Source: Mucilaginibacter xinganensis (lineage in GTDB: Bacteria > Bacteroidota > Bacteroidia > Sphingobacteriales > Sphingobacteriaceae). From it: a stretch of 64,000 nucleotides of DNA. The stretch is taken from contig NZ_CP022743.1 in assembly GCF_002257585.1 (NCBI RefSeq), positions 2,232,001 through 2,296,000 of the forward strand, written 5' to 3'. Below, one piece after another: positions 16,894 through 26,978 of this stretch; within the stretch, counting starts at the first letter, position 1, and each line of letters begins with the position of its first letter. A model generated the notes under the pieces. That model did no database searches and was not told the origin of the DNA. It was given only the letters and a program-made list of their open reading frames with translations. A program made the translations under genes and the position numbers.

Positions 16894-18009
16894 GTGAAAC
16901 AATCACCACTAACCAACATTCTTTTTAAGATTTTTGCAAGCGGCTTTTACCGGGCTCATGCGGGCATATTGGCAGTGGGCTTTTTTGTGCTTTTCGGCAT
17001 GGTTGAGCCGGGGCAGCTGTTTAATTATCATAAAACGCTGATGTTAACCCTGGTTAGCAGCCCGCTGATGATGTTTGCCGTGTTTACGGCGTGGCTTATT
17101 TACAGTATTAAAACATGGCACTATGTGGTGGGGCAAATAGCGGCTGTTAACCAGCATTTTTTGTTTTACAGCAGCAATGCCTTTACAAACAGCAGGCAAT
17201 TTAACAGTTGGTTTTATTTGCAGTTGGTTTTACTGTTGCCCATATCGGTTTACGGTGTTTTGGCAGCGGGGGTGGGGCTTACGCATCATTATTACACTAT
17301 CCCTTTGGCAATTATCGGCTACCTGTTTATGCTCTCCGCCTTAAGCGCAATGCTATACCGTGGCACGATAAACAAATTGGTAGATGGCAATACCCAATCA
17401 TGGATGTTAACATTTAGCAGTAAATGGCATAAGCCCTGGTTTAGCCTATTTATTTATCATGTGTTTGATCAGCATAAAATTACCTGGCTCATTACCAAAG
17501 GGCTTTCATACCTGTTAATAAGCGGATTTTTTTTATTGTTTGCCGATGTTGCACATGATATCCGTGTTGCGGGCATTGCTTTGCTGGCGGTAGTGATAGC
17601 CCACGTGAAACTGATATTTGAAGAACGCAGCTTTGAAGAAAAATGGTTGGGTTTTAGCCGTAACCTGCCTTACAGCCGTGCAAAGCTGTTCGCCGGGCTG
17701 GCCGGTGTTTACTTAATTATTATGCTGCCCGAAGCTATCTGGCTATTTGGCCGGTTTAATCCATTAGCCGCTGTTGGTTTGTTGCTAACGGGTATCAGTA
17801 TGGCGCTGCTGTTCCATTGCATTTTATATTATATCGGGCTCGATATGGAAAGATATATGCTTTGGATCTTCTTTTTATTTGTGATATTTTTTTGGCTGAT
17901 ACTCTTTAAGTTGCTTTGGATATTGGTGATTGTTGATTTTGTGGTGTCGTTTGGTGTGTTTTGGCGATGGTATTACAGGCCGCGTATTGTGGCTGATCAG
18001 GGGAATTAA
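16894..18009 (+). CDS. ABC-2-like multi-pass permease, unnamed
   Basis: Polytopic membrane protein of 371 aa from GTG 16894; the upstream in-frame ATG at 16843 overlaps the ATPase gene by 29 bases and is a possible alternative. About ten hydrophobic segments are visible, among them AGILAVGFFVLFGM, LQLVLLLPISVYGVLAAGVGL, LIISGFFLLFADVAHDI and the paired C-terminal helices ending LWILVIVDFVVSFGVFW. RNLPYSRAKLFAGLAGVYLI resembles the coupling region of ABC-2/EcsB-like exporters. I do not recognise a named family. The operon with the compact ATPase makes a transporter pair. Confidence 0.7.
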   Translation: MKQSPLTNILFKIFASGFYRAHAGILAVGFFVLFGMVEPGQLFNYHKTLMLTLVSSPLMMFAVFTAWLIYSIKTWHYVVGQIAAVNQHFLFYSSNAFTNSRQFNSWFYLQLVLLLPISVYGVLAAGVGLTHHYYTIPLAIIGYLFMLSALSAMLYRGTINKLVDGNTQSWMLTFSSKWHKPWFSLFIYHVFDQHKITWLITKGLSYLLISGFFLLFADVAHDIRVAGIALLAVVIAHVKLIFEERSFEEKWLGFSRNLPYSRAKLFAGLAGVYLIIMLPEAIWLFGRFNPLAAVGLLLTGISMALLFHCILYYIGLDMERYMLWIFFLFVIFFWLILFKLLWILVIVDFVVSFGVFWRWYYRPRIVADQGN

Positions 18010-18067
18010 GCTAACGCGTTTGCTTATTACATTATGCCGGAGTTACTTTTGGTATAAAGTTTCACCT

Positions 18068-18490
18068 TTATATCAAATATTGCTCTATAACATCCTCCGG
18101 GATCTTTAAGCCCCGGCCGGTTGCCATATCAATCATCACATAATCAAAATAGCCGTCGCAGCAAATTTTACCGGTTGCTTTATTGGTGATACTGAATTTT
18201 ACGCGACAGCCTTTATCGTTTATGCTTTCGATGCCGGTTTTTACAATAAAGTAATCGCCCATGGTTAAGGCGCGTTTATAATCTACATACGCGGTGCGCA
18301 CCACCCAGCCAAAGCCGCGCTCCAAAAATTTCTCCATGGCCATACCGTAACAGCGCTCCATTTGGTCATACCGGGCAGCCAGTACGTAATCAAAGTACTT
18401 GCTGTTGTGCACATGATGGAACATATCAATATCGTCAGGCCGGACACGGAATTCGGTTTCGAAAGTGGAGAGGGTGGGAGGTGTTTCCAT
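18068..18490 (-). CDS. Acyl-CoA thioesterase (4HBT family)
   Basis: Hotdog-fold protein of 140 aa. FRVRPDDIDMFHHVHNSKYFDYVLAARYDQMERCYG gives the 4HBT pattern with the Asp in D-I-D-M and the N-x-x-Y helix start. It resembles the FcbC/YbgC group, but is divergent from the other thioesterase in the window (11988-12392). Substrate unknown. A TATCTTTG box (18502-18495) lies only four bases before the ATG. Downstream it converges on the ABC permease gene. Confidence 0.85.
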   Translation of the reverse strand: METPPTLSTFETEFRVRPDDIDMFHHVHNSKYFDYVLAARYDQMERCYGMAMEKFLERGFGWVVRTAYVDYKRALTMGDYFIVKTGIESINDKGCRVKFSITNKATGKICCDGYFDYVMIDMATGRGLKIPEDVIEQYLI

Positions 18491-18989
18491 AGGGCAAAGA
18501 TAGTGAGTTAGTTGATTAGGTTGATTGAGTTTGATTGGGTTGATTAAGTTTGGATGAAATTTGCGTTAGCGATAGCAGCAGATACCGGCCTTGCGCCTAA
18601 GGCCTGTGGCGTATGAGCGGATAGCGAGGCCCGCTTCAATCAGCGGGAAACGCCCATATTTATTCGAACAATGATGAAAGGATTAAAAGATTATCTTAAC
18701 TGGAAATGCGAATCCATCATGCGTCCTTTAATCCTTAATAAATGTAGGTTCAGGCAAAAACGCTGACAGGCGCGATGCTTTACATCGGTCTGCAATCCAC
18801 TTAAAAACAACCAACCTCTACATCAATTATAACTACTAAACCCTTACAACCATTTCAATATTTAAAACCTAATCAACCCAATCAAACTCAATCAACTTAT
18901 TCACCCTTACACTTGTATATTTCATAAACAAAACTTACCTTTGCACCCACAATTAATAGAGTTATTTACGCTTTAATATTATTCACGTA
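18491..18989. repeat. Nested inverted-repeat region upstream of rpsO
   Basis: 499 bases without a gene. Two 27-base arms, perfect inverted copies of a TTGATT-rich sequence, lie at 18520-18546 and 18870-18896. Inside are a GGCCTT/AAGGCC hairpin (18587-18604), a CCCGCT/AGCGGG hairpin (18630-18647), a 10-base inverted pair AAGGATTAAA (18678-18687) and TTTAATCCTT (18727-18736), and a CGATG/CATCG hairpin near 18772-18786. No transposase or coding frame is present. This could be a MITE-like element or a structured transcript. Confidence 0.6.
18913..18943 (+). promoter_or_regulatory. Promoter of rpsO
   Basis: TTG (18913-18915), 20 bases and TACCTTTG (18936-18943) match the Bacteroidota vegetative promoter. 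The leader to the rpsO ATG is about 45 bases. Confidence 0.75.
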
Positions 18990-19268
18990 ATGTATTTAAG
19001 TTCAGAAGCAAAGGCAGAGATCTTTGCAAAACATGGTAAAAGCGCTGCAGATACAGGTACAGCCGAAGGTCAGGTGGCATTGTTCACTTACCGCATTGCA
19101 CATTTAACCGGTCACTTGAAAAAAAACAAACATGATTTTTCAACCCAGTTATCACTGCAAAAATTAGTAGGTAAACGTCGTGCATTACTTGCATACCTGT
19201 TCAAAAAAGACATTGAAAGATATCGTGCTATCATCAAAGCCCTACAGCTAAGGGATATCATCAAATAA
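18990..19268 (+). CDS. rpsO: 30S ribosomal protein S15
   Basis: Binds the central domain of 16S rRNA early in 30S assembly. The 92 aa include the S15 hallmarks: GTAEGQVALFTYRIAHLTGHLKKNKHDFSTQLSLQKLVGKRRALLAYL in residues 25-72. Length is normal (S15 is ~89 aa). It stands directly upstream of pnp, as in many bacteria, with a hairpin between them and a clear own promoter. Confidence 0.98.
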   Translation: MYLSSEAKAEIFAKHGKSAADTGTAEGQVALFTYRIAHLTGHLKKNKHDFSTQLSLQKLVGKRRALLAYLFKKDIERYRAIIKALQLRDIIK

Positions 19269-19285
19269 CTTTTCTTATTTTTTTA

Positions 19286-19320
19286 TAAAAAGCCGTCCGA
19301 TTTATCTGGATGGCTTTTTT
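19286..19320 (+). terminator. Terminator or attenuator after rpsO
   Basis: An 8-base stem (AGCCGTCC with GGATGGCT, one G-T pair) followed by TTTTTT, 23 bases after the rpsO stop. Confidence 0.8.
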
Positions 19321-19474
19321 ACTTTTAACCATAATAAACTTACACGCAAAAATAAGCAGGCTTTAATAGCCTCAATGCCTTGAAAAAGCATTTATCCGCT
19401 GAAAAACAAATTATACACACACATAAAAACCGATGCGCTCCGAAAGATGAAAAGTGCATCACAACAAAAAAAAG

Positions 19475-21604
19475 ATGAGTTTAAACGTAATTAAAAAGGT
19501 TATTGATTTAGGTGACGGCCGCACCATTGAGATCGAAACCGGTAAATTGGCCAAACAAGCCGATGGCTCTGTAGTAATTAAAATGGGTGATACCATGTTA
19601 CTTGCTACCGTAGTATCATCGCCCGAAGCAAAAGAAGGGGTGGATTTTTTACCGCTTTCTGTTGACTACCAGGAAAAATATGCTGCCACCGGCCGTATCC
19701 CGGGTGGGTTTTTACGCCGTGAGGCACGTTTGTCAGACTACGAGGTTTTGATCTCGCGTTTGGTTGACCGCGCTTTACGCCCGATGTTCCCTGAAGATTA
19801 TCACGCTGATACACAAGTGATGATCTCCTTAATTTCTGCCGATAAAGATATTATGCCTGATTGCCTTGCCGGCCTGGCAGCATCAGCAGCTTTATCAGTT
19901 TCAAACATTCCTTTTAACGGCCCTATTTCTGAAGTACGTGTTGCTAAAGTTGATGGTCAGTTAATTATCAACCCAACATTAAGCCAATTGGCTAATGCTA
20001 CTTTAGAATTTATTGTAGCGGGTAGTGAGCATGACATCAACATGGTGGAAGGTGAATCGAAAGAGATCCAGGAAGCTGAGTTGGTTGAGGCGATTAAGTT
20101 TGCACACACCGCTATCAAAATCCAGTGTTTAGCTCAAAAGGAATTAACCATTGAAGTTGGCAAAACTGAAAAACGTGTTTACAGCCATGAGAACAGCAAC
20201 GAGGATTTGAAAAAAGCCATCTATGCTGCCACTTACGACCAGGTTTATGCTATCGCTTCATCTGCATCAGCAAAAGACGAGCGTTCAGCTAAATTTAAAG
20301 AAGTACGTGACGCTTATATCGCTACACTAGGTGAGATAGATGACGTTACTAAATTCTTAGCCAAAAAATATTACCATGATGTAGAATATGATGCTATCCG
20401 TAACCTTGTATTAGACGAAGGTAAACGTTTAGACGGCCGTACCACTACCCAGATTCGCCCTATATGGAGTGAAATTGGTTATTTACCTGCTGCTCACGGT
20501 TCTGCTGTATTTACCCGTGGTGAAACACAATCATTAACCAGTGTTACTTTAGGTGCTAAGGATGATGAGCAAATGATTGACGGTGCGTTTATCAACGGCT
20601 ATTCAAAATTCTTATTACACTATAATTTCCCTGGTTTCTCAACAGGCGAGGTTCGTCCTAACAGGGGAGCCGGCCGTCGCGAAATTGGCCATGGTAACTT
20701 AGCTATGCGTTCGTTAAAACAGGTATTGCCTGCTGATGACGAAAATCCATACACTATCCGTATCGTTTCTGATATTTTAGAATCAAATGGTTCGTCATCA
20801 ATGGCTACAGTTTGTGCAGGTACATTGGCGCTAATGGACGCTGGTATTAAAATTAAATCACCGGTATCAGGCATAGCAATGGGTTTGATCACCAATGAAA
20901 TGGGTACAAAATATGCTATCCTTTCTGATATTTTGGGTGATGAAGATCACCTGGGTGATATGGACTTTAAAGTAACAGGTACCGAAAAAGGTATTGTTGC
21001 CGTGCAAATGGACCTTAAAATTAACGGTTTATCATACGAGGTTTTAACCAATGCGTTAAACCAGGCTAAAGATGGCCGTTTACACATTTTAGGCGAAATG
21101 GCTAAAACCATTACTGCCCCGCGTGAAGACTACAAACCACATGCTCCGCGTATTGTTACCATCCGGATTGATAAGGAATTTATTGGTGCGGTTATCGGAC
21201 CCGGTGGAAAAATTATCCAGGAAATGCAACGCGAAACCGGTGCCACTATCTCTATTGAGGAAGTTGGAAACCAGGGTGTTGTTCAGATCTTTGCCGATAA
21301 TAAGGAAGCAATTGATAAAGCAGTTTCCCGTATTAAAGCTATCGCGTCAAAACCTGAAGTTGGTGAAATATACGAAGGTAAGGTAAAATCAATAATGCCT
21401 TTTGGTGCATTTGTTGAAATTATGCCGGGTAAAGACGGCTTGCTGCATATCTCTGAAATTGATCATCGCAGGATTGAAACAATGGATGGCATTTTTGAGA
21501 TTGGCGACGAAGTGCGTGTTAAATTGCTCGACGTTGATAAGCAAGGTAAATTAAAACTTTCACGTAAGGTTTTACTGCCCCGCCCTGAAGCACCTAAAAA
21601 CTAA
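19475..21604 (+). CDS. pnp: Polynucleotide phosphorylase
   Basis: 3'-5' exoribonuclease of the degradosome that uses phosphate to release NDPs. I choose ATG 19475 (709 aa), which begins [15 protein letters not shown], over a GTG at 19454. Two RNase PH domains are visible ([28 protein letters not shown]; then [43 protein letters not shown]), followed by a KH domain ([22 protein letters not shown]) and an S1 domain ([33 protein letters not shown]). Length and domain order are standard. Confidence 0.98.
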   Translation: MSLNVIKKVIDLGDGRTIEIETGKLAKQADGSVVIKMGDTMLLATVVSSPEAKEGVDFLPLSVDYQEKYAATGRIPGGFLRREARLSDYEVLISRLVDRALRPMFPEDYHADTQVMISLISADKDIMPDCLAGLAASAALSVSNIPFNGPISEVRVAKVDGQLIINPTLSQLANATLEFIVAGSEHDINMVEGESKEIQEAELVEAIKFAHTAIKIQCLAQKELTIEVGKTEKRVYSHENSNEDLKKAIYAATYDQVYAIASSASAKDERSAKFKEVRDAYIATLGEIDDVTKFLAKKYYHDVEYDAIRNLVLDEGKRLDGRTTTQIRPIWSEIGYLPAAHGSAVFTRGETQSLTSVTLGAKDDEQMIDGAFINGYSKFLLHYNFPGFSTGEVRPNRGAGRREIGHGNLAMRSLKQVLPADDENPYTIRIVSDILESNGSSSMATVCAGTLALMDAGIKIKSPVSGIAMGLITNEMGTKYAILSDILGDEDHLGDMDFKVTGTEKGIVAVQMDLKINGLSYEVLTNALNQAKDGRLHILGEMAKTITAPREDYKPHAPRIVTIRIDKEFIGAVIGPGGKIIQEMQRETGATISIEEVGNQGVVQIFADNKEAIDKAVSRIKAIASKPEVGEIYEGKVKSIMPFGAFVEIMPGKDGLLHISEIDHRRIETMDGIFEIGDEVRVKLLDVDKQGKLKLSRKVLLPRPEAPKN

Positions 21605-21674
21605 TAATTAGTGACCGGGGGTGTTGATAACTTATTGATTTTAACCCGGTTAACTATTTTTTATATGCCATTTT

Positions 21675-21711
21675 AAACATTAAAGCCCTCATTTTGAGGG
21701 TTTTAATGTTT
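21675..21711 (+). terminator. Terminator of pnp
   Basis: A 17-base nearly perfect stem (AAACATTAAAGCCCTCA with TGAGGGTTTTAATGTTT) and a 3-base loop, about 70 bases after the pnp stop. The T-rich descending arm fits an intrinsic terminator. Confidence 0.75.
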
Positions 21712-21815
21712 AAGTAAATTATTTTTATTTTTTTAAAACAAAATATAACTTTTTCAACTTCATTAAGTTTGTAGTTAACTGATAAAACCGTTAAGTCCGA
21801 TCCTTTACATAAAAA

Positions 21816-22085
21816 ATGGCTTCTACTAATAACGATCCTTTAGATTTTATCAATAATTCACCGGGTATCCAATCTGGCTCACAGGCAGATTTAGTGCAGT
21901 TGTTGTTGTATGAAATTATCAGGGTAAAAGAATTAATTACTTATTACGATTCCATTCCGAACGGAGGTGGGCAGCTCGGCTCATCCATCCTTAATGAGCT
22001 CGTTTCTGAAGCTTATAATTCCCTTGTAAACTACGATACTATTTTAATGCAGAAGTATTATGATCTGTTGCTCAACTGTGATTGA
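21816..22085 (+). CDS. Hypothetical 89 aa protein
   Basis: Not recognised. Small, soluble, acidic and helix-rich in its second half (QADLVQLLLYEIIRVKELITYYDSI, then SILNELVSEAYNSLVNYDTILMQKYYDLL). No signal peptide, membrane helix or metal motif; a single Cys sits next to last. A TAAGTTTG box (21764-21771) lies 45 bases upstream. A 10-base inverted repeat (TTATGAAAGC/GCTTTCATAA, 22125-22158) follows the stop and may terminate it. ATG and codon use look real, but function is unknown. Confidence 0.6.
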   Translation: MASTNNDPLDFINNSPGIQSGSQADLVQLLLYEIIRVKELITYYDSIPNGGGQLGSSILNELVSEAYNSLVNYDTILMQKYYDLLLNCD

Positions 22086-22124
22086 TGCTTCGCAGTGATT
22101 AGAGGCCAAAGATCAGCTATTAGT

Positions 22125-22158
22125 TTATGAAAGCTTGAAAAGAAATTTGCTTTCATAA
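22125..22158 (+). terminator. Hairpin after the 89 aa gene
   Basis: A perfect 10-base stem (TTATGAAAGC with GCTTTCATAA) around a 14-base loop, 40 bases after the stop. There is no T run, so termination is uncertain. Confidence 0.4.
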
Positions 22159-22356
22159 CCTTTACAACAACTACAACTCTTACAACCCTTTCGTAACCCA
22201 CCTACTCTCCGCAAACGAACACCTGGTTGCATCAAAACCGAACGGTTTGTTTAAAGCTTTTAAATTATTTTGCTGATAATCAAATAAATGAAAAAATGGC
22301 ATCGCATTGGTTATTTACAGTTAAGATAATTCTGGAACTTATAAATACATTGCAGT

Positions 22357-24768
22357 ATGTTCAAAAATAATTTTAAAATAGCCTTCAGAAACCTTTGGCG
22401 GAATAAAAGTTTTTCGGCTATAAATATATTCGGACTAGCTATAGGGTTAGCTGTTTGTTTGCTGATTACCTTGTTTGTAGTTGATGAACTAAGCTATGAT
22501 AAATATAACCTCAACGCCGATCGTATCTACAGGGTAAACGCTGATTTTAAAGTAAACGGCAGCCTTTTTTATGATAGGACTTCACCTGCACCAATGGCTG
22601 CAATTATGGTAAAGGAGTATCCTAATATTGAGCGGGCTGCGCGTATTAAAGATAATGGTAAGACCCTGGTAAAGAAGGGCGAACAGACAATAACTGAGGA
22701 TAATAGTTTTTTTGCGGACGCGAACCTGTTTAAGGTTTTTACCCTGCCAATGATTGCAGGCGATCCGGGTACGGCGTTAAATGAGCCACACTCGCTGGTG
22801 ATAAGCGAGCGAATTGCCAAAAAGTATTTTAACACCACCGATGTAATTGGAAAAACAATGCGTTTAGACAACACCACCGATTACAAAATAACCGGGGTAA
22901 TAAAAAACACACCTGCGCAATCGCATATCCATTTTAGCTTTATTAAAGCAATGGCCGAGCGTACGGATAGGAACAATACGCAATGGACAAGTGAAAATTA
23001 TACTACCTATTTACTAGCGCGTAACGGCACCACGCAAAATGACCTAAACAACTACCTTAAAGAAGCTTGCAAAAAATATGCTGAACCTGAATTAAAGCAG
23101 TTTATACATACATCAATTGCGGACCTGGATCAGAAAGGTGACCACTTCAGATTTGTGACCATACCCGTTACCCGGATCCACTTATACTCGGATGTAGCCC
23201 GGGAACTGGAACCCACAGGTAGTATTCAATACGTGTACATGTCAATTGTGATTGCTGTTTTAATATTGCTGATTGCCTGCGTAAATTTCATGAACCTCTC
23301 AACAGCCCGTTCCGCAGGCCGGTCAAAAGAGGTTGGCATAAGAAAGGTGCTGGGATCAAATCGTGGTTCGCTAATCAATCAGTTCCTGGTCGAATCAATT
23401 ATCACAAGTTTTATTGCTTTGATTATTGCCTGGTTTATTGCATTATTACTGCTGCATTATTTTAACCAGCTGGCAGCCAAACAAATAAGCCTTAACTTAT
23501 TTGCCGAGCCGTGGATTTTGCCTGCGTTGTTGTTTGCAACCTTAATTATAGGCTTAATGGCAGGCGCTTATCCAGCGTTTTTCATGTCGGCATTTCAACC
23601 CGTTCAGGTATTAAAGGGCAAGTTGGCATCTGGCTTTAAAAATAGCTTTTTGCGCAATGGTCTTGTGGTGTTTCAGTTTGTTACGGTTATTGTTTTAATT
23701 GTTGGCACACTGGTTATATATAGTCAGCTTAACTATATCCGTAACAAAAAATTAGGCTATAACCGCGAGCAGGTGTTTGTTTTGCAAAATATCTATTCGC
23801 TTGGTACCCACTCTAAATCCTTTAAGCAGGATGTGCTGAAACTGGCAGGTGTAAAATCTGTTACAATGTCGGGCTATTTACCTACATCAATAAACGACGA
23901 CACTGAGGTTTACGGCAAAGATGCATCCATGAGCCCCGGCCAGGCAACTGCACTTTCAACATGGGACGTTGACGAAGATTATATCCCGACACTTGGGATG
24001 CAAATGGCTGCGGGCCGAAATTTTTCGAGAGAAATGCTAACAGATTCTACTGCTATAATCATCAATGAAACAGCCGTTGGTATGTTGGGCTTAAAAAGTC
24101 CTTTAAATAAAGTGCTCTACCAGGGTGGACACCGGTTTAATATTGTTGGTGTAGTAAAAGATTTCAATGCGGGCTCCCTGCGAACCAAAATTGCACCACT
24201 TGTAATGCGATTGGGCGAAGATAAGGGTGCAATGGCTTTCCGGATAGAAACGAAAAATATCCCTGCGCTTATAGCACAAGTAGAGGCACTTTACCGCGGC
24301 GCTGACGCAAACATGCAGACCCAGCCATTTACCTATTCGTTTATGGATGATGATTTTAATCACCTCTATCAATCCGAACAAAATACAGGCAAGATCTTTA
24401 TGTCTTTTGCATTTTTTGCTATTCTGATAGCTTGTCTGGGTTTATTTGGCCTCGTTACTTACGCTGCCGAACAGCGTACAAAGGAGATCGGAATCCGAAA
24501 GGTATTAGGCGCTTCTGTAGTTAATATTGTAAGTATGCTGTCTAACGATTTTTTAAAGCTTGTCGGTATATCGGCCATCATCGCTTTCCCGGTTGCCTGG
24601 TGGGCCATGAGCCGCTGGCTGCAGGATTTTGCTTATCGTACCAGCATCAGTTGGTGGGTATTTGCAATAGCGGGCCTGCTTGCGGTTGTAATAACCATTA
24701 CAACCGTAAGCTTCCGTGCAATAAAAGCTGCGCTGATGAACCCTGTAAAGAGTTTGAAGACAGAGTGA
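22357..24768 (+). CDS. MacB-like ABC permease with two FtsX domains
   Basis: An 803 aa permease typical of Bacteroidota. It opens FKIAFRNLWRNKSFSAINIFGLAIGLAVCLLITLFV, followed by a MacB_PCD periplasmic domain (~60-280), three helices with the FtsX motif NFMNLSTARSAGRSKEVGIRKVLGSNR (~310-430), then a second copy of the fourth helix, periplasmic domain and three helices ending AAEQRTKEIGIRKVLGASV and SFRAIKAALMNPVKSLKTE. Eight helices in all. These stand-alone permeases need an ATPase encoded elsewhere and are thought to act in stress responses or peptide export. No ATPase is adjacent. Confidence 0.92.
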   Translation: MFKNNFKIAFRNLWRNKSFSAINIFGLAIGLAVCLLITLFVVDELSYDKYNLNADRIYRVNADFKVNGSLFYDRTSPAPMAAIMVKEYPNIERAARIKDNGKTLVKKGEQTITEDNSFFADANLFKVFTLPMIAGDPGTALNEPHSLVISERIAKKYFNTTDVIGKTMRLDNTTDYKITGVIKNTPAQSHIHFSFIKAMAERTDRNNTQWTSENYTTYLLARNGTTQNDLNNYLKEACKKYAEPELKQFIHTSIADLDQKGDHFRFVTIPVTRIHLYSDVARELEPTGSIQYVYMSIVIAVLILLIACVNFMNLSTARSAGRSKEVGIRKVLGSNRGSLINQFLVESIITSFIALIIAWFIALLLLHYFNQLAAKQISLNLFAEPWILPALLFATLIIGLMAGAYPAFFMSAFQPVQVLKGKLASGFKNSFLRNGLVVFQFVTVIVLIVGTLVIYSQLNYIRNKKLGYNREQVFVLQNIYSLGTHSKSFKQDVLKLAGVKSVTMSGYLPTSINDDTEVYGKDASMSPGQATALSTWDVDEDYIPTLGMQMAAGRNFSREMLTDSTAIIINETAVGMLGLKSPLNKVLYQGGHRFNIVGVVKDFNAGSLRTKIAPLVMRLGEDKGAMAFRIETKNIPALIAQVEALYRGADANMQTQPFTYSFMDDDFNHLYQSEQNTGKIFMSFAFFAILIACLGLFGLVTYAAEQRTKEIGIRKVLGASVVNIVSMLSNDFLKLVGISAIIAFPVAWWAMSRWLQDFAYRTSISWWVFAIAGLLAVVITITTVSFRAIKAALMNPVKSLKTE

Positions 24769-24772
24769 GTTG

Positions 24773-24887
24773 GTTAGAGATTAGGAAGTGGAGGTTAGGA
24801 AAAATGCTGATATAAAATATCGACAAAATCACTAATCTCCAATTTCCAAGCGCTAATCTCTAATCTCTAATCACTACCTTTGTACAC
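24773..24887. repeat. Start-proximal palindromic repeat before rpe
   Basis: Two imperfect inverted arms built from GATTAGAGATTAG-like units flank a short spacer. The right arm contains CTAATCTCTAATCACTACC (24860-24878), which is repeated exactly at 37458-37476 and partly at 26962-26974, each just before a start codon. Confidence 0.6.
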
Positions 24888-25556
24888 ATGAACCACCTGA
24901 TAGCGCCCTCAATTTTAGCCGCCGATTTTGCCAACCTGCAACGCGATATTGAACTGATAAATAAAAGTGATGCAGACTGGATCCATGTTGATATTATGGA
25001 TGGGATGTTTGTGCCCAATATTTCATTTGGTTTCCCGGTTGTTAGTGCTGTAAATAAGCATGCAACCAAGCCGCTGGATGTTCACTTGATGATTGTTGAT
25101 CCTGACCGTTACCTGAAAAATTTTAAGGATGCCGGCGCCGCAGGAATGACAGTTCATATTGAAGCCTGCCCTAATTTACACCGCACTGTTCAATATATTA
25201 AAGAACTGGGTTGCAGGGCAGCGGTGGCACTTAACCCGCATACCCCCGTTGCTTTACTGGAAGACATAATAAGCAGCCTGGATATGGTTCTGATAATGTC
25301 AGTAAACCCTGGGTTTGGAGGGCAAAAATTTATCGAAAACACTTACAAAAAGCTTAGGGATATCAAAGCGCTTGCCAGGAGATACAACCCGGAACTTTAC
25401 ATTGAAGTAGATGGTGGAGTTGACAGTAGTAACGCTGAAAAATTAGTTGAAGCTGGTGCTAATGTGTTGGTTGCCGGTAACTCAGTTTTTTCGGCACCTG
25501 ATCCAACGGTGGCTATCGCAAACTTGAAAAATTTGGGCAGCGCCGCCCGATCGTGA
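24888..25556 (+). CDS. rpe: Ribulose-phosphate 3-epimerase
   Basis: Pentose phosphate and Calvin-type epimerase interconverting ribulose-5-P and xylulose-5-P. 222 aa TIM barrel with the complete family motifs: APSILAADFANL, DWIHVDIMDGMFVPNISFG (metal ligands His, Asp), PLDVHLMIVDPD, VLIMSVNPGFGGQKFI and EVDGGVDSSNA. Length is standard. A TACCTTTG box (24875-24882) ends five bases before the ATG, so the messenger may have almost no leader, although no TTG is seen at the upstream position. Confidence 0.97.
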   Translation: MNHLIAPSILAADFANLQRDIELINKSDADWIHVDIMDGMFVPNISFGFPVVSAVNKHATKPLDVHLMIVDPDRYLKNFKDAGAAGMTVHIEACPNLHRTVQYIKELGCRAAVALNPHTPVALLEDIISSLDMVLIMSVNPGFGGQKFIENTYKKLRDIKALARRYNPELYIEVDGGVDSSNAEKLVEAGANVLVAGNSVFSAPDPTVAIANLKNLGSAARS

Positions 25557-25826
25557 TGTAAGGCTGATAATAAAGGCCCCAGATTTTTTTAATATTTAAA
25601 ATTCTGAGGTTCAATTGTAATGCAATTGTATCATTTTTCAAAAAAAGCAAATAATCTCTATAAATATTGTCAAATTAATTAACTTCGGCCCATCTTTATA
25701 CCGATTTGTTAATTAATCGTAATTGAACAAACCAATTTATAAACTAAATGAAACCATTGCAGGCTATAGCTCAACTCAAAGCATGCTTACGATAGCTTTC
25801 ATTAATCATTGAAAAAATTAAATAAA

Positions 25827-26894
25827 ATGAAACATAATTTTGGCGCCGGACCAGGCATTTTACCGCACGAAGTTTTAAAACAGGCAGCAGCGGCAGTTGT
25901 TGATTTTGGAGGAATCGGACTTTCTATATTGGAAATTTCACATCGTTCGCCTGAATTTGAATCTGTTTTAGACGAGGCTGTAAAACTGGTAAAGGAATTA
26001 TTCAGTGTACCTGAAGGTTATTCTGTTTTATTTTTACAGGGTGGTGCCAGCACGCAGTTCGCTTTAGCACCGTACAACCTGTTGCCCGAAGGAGGTAAAG
26101 CGGCATATCTGGAAACAGGCGTATGGGCTAACAAAGCATTAAAGGAAGCTAAATTTTTTGGTGATGTTGAGATTGTTGCCTCTTCAAAAGATAAAAACTT
26201 TACTTATATACCTAAAGATTATAAGATCCCGGCTGACGCAGCATACTTCCACATCACTTCAAACAACACCATTTACGGAACACAGTTACAGCAGTTTCCT
26301 AAATCGCCGGTGCCAATGGTTTGTGATATGTCATCAGATATATTCAGCCGTAAAATTGATGTTGCTGATTTTGGTTTAATATATGCAGGTGCTCAAAAAA
26401 ATATGGGTCCGGCGGGTGTAACGCTGGTGATTGTTAAAGATTCGCTTTTAGGTAAAACCGGCAGAAAGATCCCGGCAATGTTCAATTATCAGGTTCAGGT
26501 TGAAGGCGGCTCTATGTACAATACCCCGCCGGTATTTGCAATCTATGTTTCTATGCTAACCCTTAACTGGTTAAAATCAAAAGGGGGTGTTGAAGCCATT
26601 GAAAAAGAGAACATAGCCAAAGCCCGCGTTTTATACGAAGAAATTGACCGTAACCCATTATTCAAGCCCGTTTGCGAGGTTGAAGACAGGTCGCACATGA
26701 ATGTTTGCTTTGTGATGGAAAATCCGGAACTTGAAAAGCCTTTTTTAAAGCTTTGCGACGACAAAGGCATAGTGGGAATTAAAGGCCACAGGAGTGTTGG
26801 CGGTTTCCGCGCTTCAATTTACAATGCGCTGCCTATAACCAGCGTGTACGTGCTGATTGACGCAATGCAGGAATTTGCTGAAAAAAATAAATAA
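25827..26894 (+). CDS. serC: Phosphoserine aminotransferase
   Basis: PLP enzyme that makes 3-phosphoserine from 3-phosphohydroxypyruvate and glutamate. From ATG 25827 it is 355 aa and begins [16 protein letters not shown]; the TTG at 25809 used by longer models is unlikely. [33 protein letters not shown] and [18 protein letters not shown] (with the PLP lysine in AQKN) are diagnostic, as is [15 protein letters not shown] for phosphate binding. serA follows after 84 bases, so both steps of serine synthesis are together. Confidence 0.97.
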   Translation: MKHNFGAGPGILPHEVLKQAAAAVVDFGGIGLSILEISHRSPEFESVLDEAVKLVKELFSVPEGYSVLFLQGGASTQFALAPYNLLPEGGKAAYLETGVWANKALKEAKFFGDVEIVASSKDKNFTYIPKDYKIPADAAYFHITSNNTIYGTQLQQFPKSPVPMVCDMSSDIFSRKIDVADFGLIYAGAQKNMGPAGVTLVIVKDSLLGKTGRKIPAMFNYQVQVEGGSMYNTPPVFAIYVSMLTLNWLKSKGGVEAIEKENIAKARVLYEEIDRNPLFKPVCEVEDRSHMNVCFVMENPELEKPFLKLCDDKGIVGIKGHRSVGGFRASIYNALPITSVYVLIDAMQEFAEKNK

Positions 26895-26978
26895 GTGATT
26901 AGCGGTTAGCGACTGGAGATTAGTTAATATCTGCAGCTACCTAATCACTGATCTCCAATCACTAATCTCTAATACAAA
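26895..26978. repeat. Start-proximal palindromic repeat before serA
   Basis: Imperfect inverted arms (GTGATTAGCGGTTAGCGACT near the left, CTGATCTCCAATCACTAATC near the right) of the same type as 24773-24887. The right arm's CTAATCTCTAATA ends four bases before the serA ATG. Confidence 0.55.

Noticed and set aside
22160..22200. TTACAAC-type short repeats resembling those near 18840
   Set aside because: Only 6-8 bases are shared and the spacing is irregular; too weak to call a repeat family.
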